From Streptomyces sp. DvalAA-14 (lineage in GTDB: Bacteria > Actinomycetota > Actinomycetes > Streptomycetales > Streptomycetaceae): 33,594 bases of DNA. Where the stretch lies: positions 1 to 33,594 of the forward strand of contig NZ_FMCH01000013.1 in the NCBI RefSeq assembly GCF_900091855.1, written 5' to 3'. Positions 8,161-16,558 of the stretch are shown here, piece after piece. Each line of letters starts with the position of its first letter. The stretch's first letter is position 1. Below the pieces are notes generated by a model that saw only the letters and a program-made list of their open reading frames with translations, had not been told where the DNA came from and made no database searches. Both the position numbers and the translations under genes were made by a program.

Positions 8161-8181
8161 ATCTCGTCAAAGTGACGAGAT
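8161..8181. promoter_or_regulatory. Perfect interrupted palindrome, likely operator of pncB
   Basis: ATCTCGTCA (8161-8169), spacer AAG, then TGACGAGAT (8173-8181): nine perfectly paired bases on each side. It is centred about 30 bp upstream of the predicted pncB transcription start, covering the -35 region, so a protein bound here would block transcription. The GTCA-N3-TGAC core is compatible with a dimeric repressor; NrtR, the Nudix-related NAD regulator of many bacteria, is a candidate by context, but the regulator is not encoded in this window. clpS lies divergently ~100 nt away and could share it. Confidence 0.7.
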
Positions 8182-8283
8182 CTCGGGCGTGTGGGCGCCC
8201 TCACATGTGCGCCCTCGCCGGTGCGCCACCCGGGGCACCCCTCCCACCCGCCCATTTGTGCGACGTGCCCGGGGAGCGGCAGC

Positions 8284-8595
8284 ATGGGACCCGTGAGTGT
8301 CGCACCTGTCGAGATCGAACGACCCGAGTCGAGCGAAGCGCCGTTCCAGGTTCCCGAGCCGGACGTTCCGTGGGTGACCCTCGTGCACAACGACCCCGTG
8401 AATCTGATGAGCTATGTGACGTATGTCTTCCAGACGTACTTCGGCTACTCGAAGAGCAAGGCCACCAAACTGATGAAGGACGTCCACCACAAGGGGCGCG
8501 CGGTCGTCTCCAGCGGGACCCGCGAGGAGATGGAACGCGACGTCCAGGCGATGCACGGCTACGGCCTGTGGGCGACCTTGTCGCAGGACCGCTGA
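8284..8595 (+). CDS. clpS: ATP-dependent Clp protease adaptor ClpS
   Basis: 103 residues. ClpS delivers N-degron substrates to the ClpCP/ClpAP protease. The conserved core is intact: [43 protein letters not shown] (quoted in parts: NDPVN, VTYVFQ, VHHKG) and the C-terminal [11 protein letters not shown]. The Asn-Asp of HNDPVN is the N-degron amino-group binding element. ATG at 8284 is preceded by GGGGAG at 7 nt; a GTG at 8293 ([11 protein letters not shown]) is an alternative. It overlaps the next gene by one base (TGATG), indicating translational coupling. Confidence 0.95.
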   Translation: MGPVSVAPVEIERPESSEAPFQVPEPDVPWVTLVHNDPVNLMSYVTYVFQTYFGYSKSKATKLMKDVHHKGRAVVSSGTREEMERDVQAMHGYGLWATLSQDR

Positions 8596-9167
8596 TGGCC
8601 CGCCGCCGCGCCCGCCTCGGGGTCTTCGAACCGGTCCGCGGCGGAGGCGCCGCGATCACGCTGGACGAGGTGGAGATCTCGATCCTGCGCAGCCTGCTGG
8701 TCTCGCTGCTGGAGCTGATCGGCCCCGGCGAGCCGCCGCCCGGCGAGGACGACGACCCGCTGGCCGCGCTCTTCGCCGAGGGTCCCAGCAAGCCGCCGGA
8801 GGACCCGGCGCTGGCCCGGCTCTTCCCGGACGCCTACGAGAAGACCGAGGACGCCTCGGACTTCCGCCGCTTCACCGAGAACGACCTGCGGACCCGTAAG
8901 CGGGACGACGCGCTGGCCATGGTCCGCACCCTCGACCTCGGCGGCCCGGTGGTCCGGCTGAGCGCCGACCAGTCCCGGCAGTGGCTGGGCGCGCTCAACG
9001 ACCTGCGGCTGACCCTCGGCGCCCGGCTGGAGGTCGGCGAGGGCGACGAGGACGGCAGCAGCGAGCTCTACGCGCTGCCGGACGACGACGAGCGCAAGCC
9101 GCTGGTGATGGCCTATCTGTGGCTGGGCGGCCTGCAGGAGTCGCTGGTCGAGACGCTGATGAAGTAG
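8595..9167 (+). CDS. DUF2017 domain protein
   Basis: 190 residues, from the ATG that overlaps the clpS stop codon. It starts with a basic MARRRARLG, then LDEVEISILRSLLVSLLELI and an acidic linker, ending with the compact RQWLGALNDLRLTLGARLEV...YLWLGGLQESLVETLMK pattern. This family regularly accompanies clpS in actinobacteria; its role is not established. Soluble, acidic, no membrane helices. The tight coupling to clpS suggests a part in N-degron or Clp-linked proteolysis, which is inference. Confidence 0.88.
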   Translation: MARRRARLGVFEPVRGGGAAITLDEVEISILRSLLVSLLELIGPGEPPPGEDDDPLAALFAEGPSKPPEDPALARLFPDAYEKTEDASDFRRFTENDLRTRKRDDALAMVRTLDLGGPVVRLSADQSRQWLGALNDLRLTLGARLEVGEGDEDGSSELYALPDDDERKPLVMAYLWLGGLQESLVETLMK

Positions 9168-9240
9168 CTCCGGGCAGATCATCCGACCGGCGGCGGGCGC
9201 CGGTGCGTCGGAAACCGGCGACCGTGGTACGTATCCGCCT

Positions 9241-10821
9241 ATGACGGACATGACGGGCGAATCCGACGGTGTCGAGACCGGAGCCGGCCCCGACACCGGC
9301 CCGGGCCCGGAAATCGGCCCCGAAATCGGCCCCGAAACCGGCCCCGAAACCGGGCCGGAAACCGGCCCCGGGCCCGGTCCGGGCGTCGCGGAGGGCTACG
9401 CCCGCGGGCTGGGCAGCCGGCAGATCCAGATGATCGCGATCGGCGGCGCCATCGGCACCGGCCTCTTCCTCGGCGCCGGCCGGGCCATCCACCAGGCCGG
9501 CCCGAGCCTGATCCTGATGTACGCGATCGCCGGCGCGGTCATCTTCGTCATCATGCGGGCACTGGGCGAACTGCTCACCTACCGACCGGTGGCCGGCTCC
9601 TTCGCCGACTACGCCCGCGAGTTCCTGGGCCCCTTCGCCGGCTACCTGACCGGCTGGACCTACTGGCTGATGTGGGTGGTCACCGGCATGGCCGAGGTGA
9701 CCGCGGCGTCCACCTACCTCGCCTACTGGTGGCCGGCCGTGCCGCAGTGGCTGGCCGCGCTCGCCTTCCTGGCCGCGCTGCTGATCGCCAATCTGGCCTC
9801 GGTGCGGCTGTTCGGCGAGGTCGAGTTCTGGCTGTCGATGATCAAGGTGACCGCGATCCTCGGCATGATCCTGATCGGGGTGGGCGTCCTCACCCTCGGG
9901 GTGTCGGCGGCCGGCCGCACCGCGTCGGTCACCCATCTGTGGGCCGACGGCGGGGTGTTCCCGCACGGGATCGGCAGCTCGCTGATGACCCTGCAGATCG
10001 TGATGTTCGCCTATGTGGCGGTGGAACTGGTCGGCGTCACGGCCGGCGAGGCGCAGAACCCGCGCGAGACCCTGCCCAAGGCGATCAACACCCTGCCCTG
10101 GCGGATCGTGCTGTTCTACGTGGGCGCGCTCGCGGTCATCCTGTGCGTGGTGTCCTGGACCCGATTCCAGCCGGGCGTCAGCCCGTTCGTGGCCGCCTTC
10201 GCCGTCATCGGCATCCCTTTCGGCGCCGGCATCGTCAACTTCGTGGTGCTGTCGGCGGCGCTGTCCTCCTGCAACTCGGGGATGTACTCCACCGGCCGGA
10301 TGCTGCGCGACCTGGCCGCCAACGGCCAGGGCCCCCAGGTGTTCAACCGGCTCACCGCCCGCCGCACCCCGGCGCTGGGGACCTGCGTGTCGGTGGCGGT
10401 GATGAGCACCGGGGTGTGGCTCAACTACGCAGACCCGGCAGGCGCGTTCACCTACATCACGGCCTTCGCCACAGTGGCCGGGGTGTGGACCTGGGGCGTC
10501 ATCCTGGCCGCGCACATCCGCTACCGGGCCGCCGTCCGGGCCGGGCGGGCCGCGCCGGCCTGGTTCGCCGCCCCGGGCGGCGCCGCCGCGAGCTGGTGCG
10601 CGCTGGCCTTCCTGTGCCTGGTCGTGGTGCTGATCGGCGCCGACGCCGCGGCCCGGGTCTCGCTCTACGGAGCGCCGGTCTGGTTCGCGCTGCTGCTGGC
10701 CGGCTACCCGGTGATGAAGCGCCGCAACCCCGCCGCCTTCACCCGCCGCCCGCACCTCGCGCCGCCGCCCCCACCGCCGCCGCCCGCCCCCGAAGCCGCC
10801 TCCGACGCGGCCTCCCTGTGA
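9241..10821 (+). CDS. Amino acid permease (APC superfamily, AAT family)
   Basis: 526 residues with about 12 transmembrane helices. The consensus amphipathic region RQIQMIAIGGAIGTGLFLGAG marks the start of helix 1 near residue 60. GELLTYRPVAGSFADYA and the helix 6 region EAQNPRETLPKAINTLPWRI are typical of proton-coupled amino acid permeases such as GabP, AnsP and CycA. The N-terminal ~45 residues are an unusual acidic Gly-Pro-Glu tetrapeptide repeat and the C-terminus is Pro-rich; both should be cytoplasmic. Substrate not predictable. A TACGTAT sequence close before the ATG may be a weak leaderless promoter. Only 27 nt precede mec. Confidence 0.9.
   Translation: MTDMTGESDGVETGAGPDTGPGPEIGPEIGPETGPETGPETGPGPGPGVAEGYARGLGSRQIQMIAIGGAIGTGLFLGAGRAIHQAGPSLILMYAIAGAVIFVIMRALGELLTYRPVAGSFADYAREFLGPFAGYLTGWTYWLMWVVTGMAEVTAASTYLAYWWPAVPQWLAALAFLAALLIANLASVRLFGEVEFWLSMIKVTAILGMILIGVGVLTLGVSAAGRTASVTHLWADGGVFPHGIGSSLMTLQIVMFAYVAVELVGVTAGEAQNPRETLPKAINTLPWRIVLFYVGALAVILCVVSWTRFQPGVSPFVAAFAVIGIPFGAGIVNFVVLSAALSSCNSGMYSTGRMLRDLAANGQGPQVFNRLTARRTPALGTCVSVAVMSTGVWLNYADPAGAFTYITAFATVAGVWTWGVILAAHIRYRAAVRAGRAAPAWFAAPGGAAASWCALAFLCLVVVLIGADAAARVSLYGAPVWFALLLAGYPVMKRRNPAAFTRRPHLAPPPPPPPPAPEAASDAASL
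9310..9369 (+). repeat. 12-bp minisatellite inside the permease gene
   Basis: Five consecutive 12-bp units (GAAATCGGCCCC twice, then GAAACCGGCCCC-type three times, one with GGGCCG), encoding E-(I/T)-G-P repeats in the N-terminal tail of the permease. Whole-unit gains or losses would keep the frame, so copy number may vary between strains. Confidence 0.85.
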
Positions 10822-10836
10822 CGCGGCGGTCCCTGT

Positions 10837-10842
10837 TACGTT
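10837..10842 (+). promoter_or_regulatory. Predicted -10 box of mec
   Basis: TACGTT matches TANNNT and is followed by exactly 6 nt before the A of the ATG at 10849. Together with the lack of a Shine-Dalgarno this indicates a leaderless transcript, separate from the permease gene. Confidence 0.5.
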
Positions 10843-10848
10843 GCCCGC

Positions 10849-11259
10849 ATGCTCACCATCACCCAGGACCTGTACGACGCGATCGTCGCCCATGCCCGCG
10901 CCGACCACCCCGACGAGGCGTGCGGGATTGTGGCGGGCCCGGAGGGCAGCGACCGCCCCGAGCGGTTCGTCCCGATGCTGAACGCGGCCCGCTCGCCGAC
11001 CTTCTACGAGTTCGACTCCACCGATCTGCTCAAGCTCTACCGGGACCTGGACGACCGGGACGAGGAGCCGGTGGTCGTCTACCACTCGCACACCGCGACC
11101 GAGGCGTACCCCTCCCGTACGGACATCTCCTACGCCAACGAGCCCGGCGCGCACTACGTGCTGGTCTCCACCGCGGCGGAGTTCCAGTTCCGCTCCTTCC
11201 GCATCGTGGACGGCGCCGTCACCGAGGAGCCGGTGACCGTGGTGCCGGCCTACGTCTGA
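10849..11259 (+). CDS. mec: JAMM/M67 metallopeptidase, CysO-cysteine hydrolase
   Basis: 136 residues. Mec releases cysteine from the C-terminus of the sulfur carrier CysO, the last step of the CysO/CysM cysteine pathway described in Mycobacterium tuberculosis. The JAMM zinc motif is complete: HSH followed by ten residues and Asp (HSHTATEAYPSRTD), with an upstream Glu in DEACGIVAG as the likely general acid/base. Downstream cysO and cysM confirm the assignment. No Shine-Dalgarno; likely leaderless start. Cytoplasmic. Confidence 0.92.
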   Translation: MLTITQDLYDAIVAHARADHPDEACGIVAGPEGSDRPERFVPMLNAARSPTFYEFDSTDLLKLYRDLDDRDEEPVVVYHSHTATEAYPSRTDISYANEPGAHYVLVSTAAEFQFRSFRIVDGAVTEEPVTVVPAYV

Positions 11260-11333
11260 GCCCCGGTCCCACCTGCTGACCTCTGATGTTCCGGATGATG
11301 GGACAGCCGTCCCGGCCCGCGAGCGGGAATCGA

Positions 11334-11339
11334 TACGAT
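11334..11339 (+). promoter_or_regulatory. Predicted -10 box of the cys leader peptide/cysO/cysM transcript
   Basis: TACGAT, fitting TANNNT, followed by 6 nt and then the ATG at 11346. The mRNA should begin at the leader-peptide ATG. A small GC hairpin CCCGC-GA-GCGGG (about 11317-11328) lies just upstream in the DNA. Confidence 0.5.
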
Positions 11340-11345
11340 GACCGC

Positions 11346-11450
11346 ATGGTTCTGTTCGACGTGAGCGATACGGCGCCGGGCACTGTGCTCGTGGCGCGGC
11401 TGCACGTCGACCTGTGCCGCCGCACCGCGGCCGCCAGTACGCGCGCCTGA
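11346..11450 (+). CDS. Putative cysteine leader peptide, 34 aa
   Basis: A 34-codon reading frame directly before cysO. It contains VLVARLHVDLCRR, matching the short 'putative leader peptide' class (LHVDLxR) that I know from upstream of sulfur and cysteine genes in Streptomyces. Those peptides typically end in a Cys after SAI; this copy has one Cys (residue 24) and ends in an Ala/Ser/Thr/Arg tail instead. It probably senses Cys-tRNA availability or couples ribosomes to the downstream operon, which starts 64 nt after its stop. No ribosome-binding site; likely leaderless. Function inferred. Confidence 0.65.
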   Translation: MVLFDVSDTAPGTVLVARLHVDLCRRTAAASTRA

Positions 11451-12743
<1,293 letters not shown>

Positions 12744-12993
12744 AGCCCGTCCGGCGGCAAGAAAACCGCCGCCGCCGCGTTTGAGGACCCCACCGGGCCG
12801 CCGGGCCGTCGAACTCAGCCCGGTGGCCCCCTCGCGCACCCCCCGGACTGGTGATTCCGCCCACAACCGGGCGCCGTAACGGAGCATGGGGCGCACGGCG
12901 CGCTTACCCTTCGAATACAGGCGGTCCTTCCCGCCACCCCCCACCCGGGCCGGCTTGGGGCGATGCGGCGCGCCCACGGAGGTGTTTCCCGAG
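12744..12993. other. Intergenic region after cysM
   Basis: 250 nt without a gene. Contains a small hairpin GGCGG-N8-CCGCC (12753-12770) right after the stop, a segment GCCCGTCCGGC...GCGTTTGAGGAC (12745-12787) that resembles a common Streptomyces intergenic repeat split by an insert, the hairpin annotated at 12790-12826, and the ribosome-binding site of the next gene (GGAGGTG, 12978-12984). Confidence 0.55.
12790..12826 (+). terminator. Hairpin after the cys operon
   Basis: CCACCGGGC (12790-12798) and GCCCGGTGG (12818-12826) pair perfectly over 9 bp with a 19-nt loop that has its own GC pairs. Located 46 nt after the cysM stop; followed by CCCC, no T-tract. Confidence 0.55.
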
Positions 12994-13746
12994 ATGTTGC
13001 TCACCGTCGTCGGCTGCTCGGGCTCGTTCCCATCCGCGGACTCGGCCTGCTCCAGCTACCTCGTCGAGGCCGACGGCTTCCGGCTGCTGATCGACATGGG
13101 CAACGGCGCCCTGGGCGAACTGCAGCGCCACATCGGGCTCTACGACCTGGACGCGGTGCTCCTCAGCCATCTGCACGCCGACCACTGCATCGACATGTGC
13201 GGCTACTTCGTGGCGCGCTACTACCGGCACGACGGCGGCCCCGCCTCGGCCGTCCCGGTCTACGGCCCGGTCGGCACCGAGCGCCGGCTGAACATCGCCT
13301 ACGGCGACGTGCCGGACGAGAAGTGCATGAGCGAGGTCTTCGACTTCCGCACCCTGGAACCCGGGTCCTTCCGGCTGGGCCCGCTCACCATCACCGCGGC
13401 CCTAGTCAGCCACCCGGTCGAGGCGTACGGCTTCCGGATCGAGCACGAGGGCAGCACGCTGGCGTACTCGGGCGACACCGGGCCCTGCGAGTCCTTGCAG
13501 GGGCTCGCCGAGGGGGCGGACCTCTTCTTGTGCGAGGCGTCCTTCACCTACGGCAAGGAAGACATCCCCGATCTGCACCTCAACGGCCGGGAGGCCGGCC
13601 AGGCCGCGACCCGGGCCGGCGCCGAGCGCCTGGTGCTCACCCACATCCCGCCGTGGACCAACCCGGCGGTCAACCTCCGCGACGCGCAAGCGACGTTCGA
13701 CGGACCGGTCGAGCTGGCGAAGGCCGGGGCGGTCTACGAGATCTGA
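12994..13746 (+). CDS. MBL-fold metallo-hydrolase
   Basis: 250 residues of the metallo-beta-lactamase fold, RNase Z / cyclic nucleotide phosphodiesterase-like branch. Metal motif HLHADHCID near residue 53 (HxHxDH), a further His in VSHPVEAYGFRIE, Asp in YSGDTGPCE, and a final His in LVLTHIPPW. ATG at 12994 has GGAGGTG 9 nt upstream; longer starts to 12886 add unconserved sequence. Homologues sit at the same place in other Streptomyces between cysM and the PTS genes. The substrate is unknown; it lacks an obvious exosite arm for tRNA processing. Confidence 0.9.
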   Translation: MLLTVVGCSGSFPSADSACSSYLVEADGFRLLIDMGNGALGELQRHIGLYDLDAVLLSHLHADHCIDMCGYFVARYYRHDGGPASAVPVYGPVGTERRLNIAYGDVPDEKCMSEVFDFRTLEPGSFRLGPLTITAALVSHPVEAYGFRIEHEGSTLAYSGDTGPCESLQGLAEGADLFLCEASFTYGKEDIPDLHLNGREAGQAATRAGAERLVLTHIPPWTNPAVNLRDAQATFDGPVELAKAGAVYEI

Positions 13747-13762
13747 CTGGCGGCTCGTCAGG

Positions 13763-13790
13763 GCCCGGGACCACCACGGTGGTTCCGGGC
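13763..13790 (+). terminator. Terminator after the MBL gene
   Basis: GCCCGG, one G-T wobble, ACCACC, then GGTGGT, T, CCGGGC; a stem of 12 Watson-Crick pairs plus the wobble, followed by TTT. It begins 16 nt after the stop codon at 13746. Confidence 0.75.
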
Positions 13791-13882
13791 TTTCGTGCGT
13801 CCACCGCCCGCGACGGCGGCTCAAGGGTACGTTACCGTGACATAACGGACCCGCCGGTGGGTCAGCGACTCAGGAGACACAG

Positions 13883-14116
13883 ATGGCCAGCAAGGCTGAG
13901 AAGATCGTCGCCGGGCTCGGCGGACTCGACAACATCGAACAGGTCGAGGGCTGCATCACCCGGCTGCGCACCGAAGTCCGCGACCCGGGCCTGGTCGACG
14001 AGGCCGCCCTGAAGGCCGCGGGCGCGCACGGCGTGGTCAAAATGGGCGCGGCGATCCAGGTGGTCATCGGCACGGACGCGGACCCGATCGCGACGGACAT
14101 CGAGTCCATGCTCTGA
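13883..14116 (+). CDS. nagF: PTS EIIB component (glucose/N-acetylglucosamine type)
   Basis: 77 residues, a free-standing IIB domain of the glucose family. The phosphorylated cysteine is Cys24 in VEGCITRLRTEV, followed by GAHGVVKMGAAIQVVIG. In S. coelicolor the corresponding gene nagF serves N-acetylglucosamine uptake together with IIC genes nagE1/nagE2 next to it (recalled). Here no IIC gene lies on either side: the MBL gene is upstream and rph downstream. The symbol rests on position and similarity. AGGAG lies 6 nt before the ATG. Cytoplasmic phosphocarrier acting with an IIC and IIA encoded elsewhere. Confidence 0.85.
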   Translation: MASKAEKIVAGLGGLDNIEQVEGCITRLRTEVRDPGLVDEAALKAAGAHGVVKMGAAIQVVIGTDADPIATDIESML

Positions 14117-14248
14117 GCCCGGGCGGCGCCTTCCGGCCCCCGGTCCACCTCTCCGCGCCCTGCACGGGCAGGGGGCGCATCCGCGCCCGGAGGGTCTTCG
14201 CCGGCGAGCCTTCGGCACCGGCAGTGCGGCGGGACGCCCGCAAGCAAT

Positions 14249-14402
14249 GTCCGCGCACCGCGGGGTGGGCCCGGTGGGCCCGGGGCGCGGACGGATTCGG
14301 GGTGGGCCGGGAGTCGTCCGCGCGGGAGGCGGTCGGGGGCGGTTCGGAGGGCGCGGACATGGTGGTGGGCCCGGGGCGGGGACGGGTTCGGGGTGGGGCG
14401 GG
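14249..14402. repeat. Two-copy structured repeat upstream of rph
   Basis: Inverted pair GTCCGCGC (14249-14256)/GCGCGGAC (14285-14292) is repeated as 14316-14323/14351-14358, with loops of 28 and 27 nt. Interleaved is an imperfect direct repeat of ~39 nt with GGTGGGCCCGGGGCG...TTCGGGGTGGG at 14273-14311 and 14364-14402. The whole looks like a duplicated hairpin module about 70-90 bp long. Confidence 0.6.
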
Positions 14403-14442
14403 GGGTGTAGGTGAGCGCGGGCGCGGGGGAGGCTCACCCGGA

Positions 14443-14448
14443 TAGGCT
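14443..14448 (+). promoter_or_regulatory. Predicted -10 box of rph
   Basis: TAGGCT matches TANNNT, with 6 nt to the A of the rph ATG at 14455. No Shine-Dalgarno is present close to the start, so the transcript is probably leaderless. Confidence 0.5.
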
Positions 14449-14454
14449 CAGCGC

Positions 14455-15180
14455 ATGTCACGATTCGACGGCCGCACCCCCGACCAGCTCCGCCCCATCA
14501 GCATCGAGCGGGGCTGGAGCAAGCACGCCGAAGGCTCCGTCCTGGTCTCCTTCGGGGACACCCGCGTGCTGTGCACCGCCAGCGCCACCCAGGGTGTGCC
14601 GCGATGGCGCAAGGGCAGCGGGGAGGGCTGGGTCACCGCCGAGTACTCGATGCTGCCGCGGGCCACCAACGACCGCAACGACCGCGAGTCCGTGCGCGGC
14701 AAGATCGGTGGCCGCACCCACGAGATCTCCCGGCTGATCGGCCGCTCGCTGCGGGCCGTCATCGACTACAAGGCACTCGGCGAGAACACCGTCGTGCTGG
14801 ACTGCGACGTGCTGCAGGCCGACGGCGGCACCCGTACCGCCGCGATCACCGGCGCGTATGTCGCCCTGGTCGACGCCGTGGCGTACATGCAGGCCAACCA
14901 CTTCTTCAAGGCGAAGGCCCAGCCGATCACCGGCAGCGTCGCCGCGGTCAGCGTCGGCATCGTGGGCGGCGTGCCGCTGCTGGACCTCGCCTACGAGGAG
15001 GACGTCAAGGCCGAGACCGACATGAACGTGGTCTGCACCGGCGACGGCCGTTTCGTCGAGGTCCAGGGCACCGCCGAGGGCGCCCCCTTCGACCGTGCCG
15101 AGCTCGACGCGCTGCTGGAGCTGGCCTCGGCCGGCTGCGTGGATCTGGCGCTCGCCCAGCAGCTCGCGCTGGCCGGCTAG
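14455..15180 (+). CDS. rph: Ribonuclease PH
   Basis: 241 residues, normal length. Phosphorolytic 3'-5' exoribonuclease that trims tRNA 3' ends. Full family pattern: [62 protein letters not shown] (in parts), [19 protein letters not shown] and the C-terminal [20 protein letters not shown]. Followed after 21 nt by rdgB, with which it is very likely co-transcribed. A tRNA-Leu lacking an encoded CCA lies just downstream, though on the other strand. Confidence 0.97.
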   Translation: MSRFDGRTPDQLRPISIERGWSKHAEGSVLVSFGDTRVLCTASATQGVPRWRKGSGEGWVTAEYSMLPRATNDRNDRESVRGKIGGRTHEISRLIGRSLRAVIDYKALGENTVVLDCDVLQADGGTRTAAITGAYVALVDAVAYMQANHFFKAKAQPITGSVAAVSVGIVGGVPLLDLAYEEDVKAETDMNVVCTGDGRFVEVQGTAEGAPFDRAELDALLELASAGCVDLALAQQLALAG

Positions 15181-15201
15181 CGGCGAAGGGACGATCCCGC
15201 C

Positions 15202-15807
15202 ATGACCCCCCGCCTCGTCCTCGCCACCCGCAACGCCCACAAGGTCGTCGAACTGCGGGCGATCCTCGCCGAGACCGGCCTCGACGTCGAGCTGGTCGGC
15301 GCCGACACGTACCCCGATATCCCCGATGTGAAGGAGACCGGCGTCACCTTCGCCGAGAACGCGCTGCTCAAGGCCCGCACGCTGGCCGACGCGACCGGGC
15401 TGCCGGCCGTCGCCGACGACTCGGGGCTGTGCGTGGACGTGCTCGGCGGCGCCCCCGGCATCTTCTCCGCCCGCTGGGCCGGCACGCACGGCGACGACGC
15501 CGCCAATCTGGCGCTGCTGCTGGCGCAGCTCGGCGACATCGACGACCCGCACCGCGCCGCCCACTTCGCCTGCGCCGCCGCCCTCGCGCTGCCGGGCGGC
15601 ACCGAGCGCGTGGCCGAAGGCCGTCTGCGGGGCACCCTGCGCCGGATCCCCACCGGCACCAACGGCTTCGGCTACGACCCGATCCTCCAGCCGGACGGCG
15701 ACACCCGGACCTGCGCCGAGCTGTCCCCGGACGAGAAGAACGCCATCAGCCACCGCGGCAAGGCCTTCCGCGCGCTGGCCGCGAGCGTGGCCGAACTCGT
15801 CCGCTGA
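15202..15807 (+). CDS. rdgB: Non-canonical purine NTP pyrophosphatase (RdgB/HAM1)
   Basis: 201 residues. Hydrolyses dITP, ITP and XTP to the monophosphates and so keeps deaminated purines out of nucleic acids. Motifs: LVLATRNAHKVVELRAIL at the N-terminus, TFAENALLKA, VADDSGLCVDVLGGAPGIFSARWAG (in parts), GTNGFGYDPIL and ISHRGKAF. AAGGGA precedes the ATG. Second gene of the rph-rdgB pair. Confidence 0.96.
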   Translation: MTPRLVLATRNAHKVVELRAILAETGLDVELVGADTYPDIPDVKETGVTFAENALLKARTLADATGLPAVADDSGLCVDVLGGAPGIFSARWAGTHGDDAANLALLLAQLGDIDDPHRAAHFACAAALALPGGTERVAEGRLRGTLRRIPTGTNGFGYDPILQPDGDTRTCAELSPDEKNAISHRGKAFRALAASVAELVR

Positions 15808-15864
15808 CCGTCCCCGGACCCCGGAATCCCCGGGATCTGGAGCACGCCGGGACCCGGGCACGCC

Positions 15865-15897
15865 GAAGGCCCGCCCTCATCCGCAGGGCGGGCCTTC
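15865..15897. terminator. Bidirectional terminator between rdgB and tRNA-Leu
   Basis: GAAGGCCCGCCCT (15865-15877), 7-nt loop, AGGGCGGGCCTTC (15885-15897): a perfect 13-bp stem between convergent genes, ending 7 nt before the tRNA 3' end. Confidence 0.85.
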
Positions 15898-15904
15898 GAA
15901 CCCG

Positions 15905-15988
15905 TGCGGCCGGTGGGACTCGAACCCACACGGGGTTTCCCCCACTGGGACCTAAACCCAGCTCGGCTGCCAATTACGACACGGCCGC
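15905..15988 (-). tRNA. tRNA-Leu (anticodon UAG)
   Basis: 84 nt on the minus strand. Acceptor stem GCGGCCG pairs with CGGCCGC; anticodon stem CTGGG/CCCAG encloses loop TTTAGGT, giving anticodon TAG, which reads CTA and related Leu codons. A long variable arm (GGGG-AAA-CCCC) marks a class II tRNA, and the T arm is GTGGG-TTCGAGT-CCCAC. The discriminator base is A, as expected for tRNA-Leu. The 3' CCA is not encoded (the next bases read CGG) and must be added after transcription. Confidence 0.95.
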
Positions 15989-16090
15989 GCAGCACTCTCA
16001 TGCTAGCGACCCCGCCCGCCGGCGGTCAGCCGGATATCCCCTCCGGGACTCCCCTCCGGGGCGGGGCAGCACGGGCGCGAACGGCGCGTG

Positions 16091-16558
16091 TCAGATGCCC
16101 ATGTCGCGGATGAGCTTGGCCACGTGGCCGGTCGCCTTGACGTTGTAGAAGGCCTGCTCGACGCGGCCCGAGCCGTCCACGATGACGGTGGAGCGGATCA
16201 CGCCCATCACCGGCTTCCCGTAGTTCATCTTCTCGCCGAACGCTCCGTAGCAGGTCAGCGTGTACTTGTCGGGGTCGGCGAGGAGGGTGACCTTCAGCGA
16301 TTCCTTCTCCCGGAACTGCGCCAGCCGCTCCGGCGTGTCGGGCGAGATCCCGACCACGTCGTAGCCGGCACCGGTCAGCATTTCGAGGTTGTCGGTGAAG
16401 TCGCAGGCCTGCGTGGTGCAGCCGGGGGTCATCGCCGCTGGGAAGAAATAGACGATGACCTTGCGCCCCCGGTAGTCGGCCAGCGAGTGGGGCTCGCCGT
16501 CGGCGTCGGGGAGGGTGAAGGGAGGGGCGAGGTCACCGGGGGAGAGGCGATCGGACAT
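16091..16558 (-). CDS. bcp: Thioredoxin-dependent thiol peroxidase (Bcp/PrxQ)
   Basis: 155 residues. Reduces hydrogen peroxide and organic hydroperoxides with thioredoxin. The peroxidatic Cys47 and resolving Cys52 lie in PAAMTPGCTTQAC, in the atypical two-cysteine arrangement of the PrxQ group. FTLPDADG, GISPDTPE and DPDKYTLTCYGAFGEK are further family features. AGAGGAG precedes the start on the minus strand. It is divergent from the DUF3618 gene, 99 nt away, and precedes the tRNA on the same strand. Confidence 0.95.
   Translation of the reverse strand: MSDRLSPGDLAPPFTLPDADGEPHSLADYRGRKVIVYFFPAAMTPGCTTQACDFTDNLEMLTGAGYDVVGISPDTPERLAQFREKESLKVTLLADPDKYTLTCYGAFGEKMNYGKPVMGVIRSTVIVDGSGRVEQAFYNVKATGHVAKLIRDMGI

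Larger units (their letters stand above)
14117..14454. other. G-rich intergenic region before rph with paired repeats
   Basis: 338 nt, no credible gene. Its right end holds the rph promoter. The middle carries two copies of GTCCGCGC...GCGCGGAC and two copies of a ~39-bp G-rich segment, annotated separately. The left end (14150-14235) is ordinary GC-rich sequence with partial dyads. Confidence 0.6.

Noticed and set aside
12745..12787. Possible mobile insertion into a common GCCCGTCCGGC/GTTTGAGGAC repeat
   Set aside because: The match rests on memory of the repeat, the inserted stretch is short and no target duplication is visible.
13763..13790. Possible DasR operator before the PTS gene
   Set aside because: The GACCACC/GGTGGTT dyad lacks the central CTAG, forms a long stem and ends in TTT, so it fits a terminator better.
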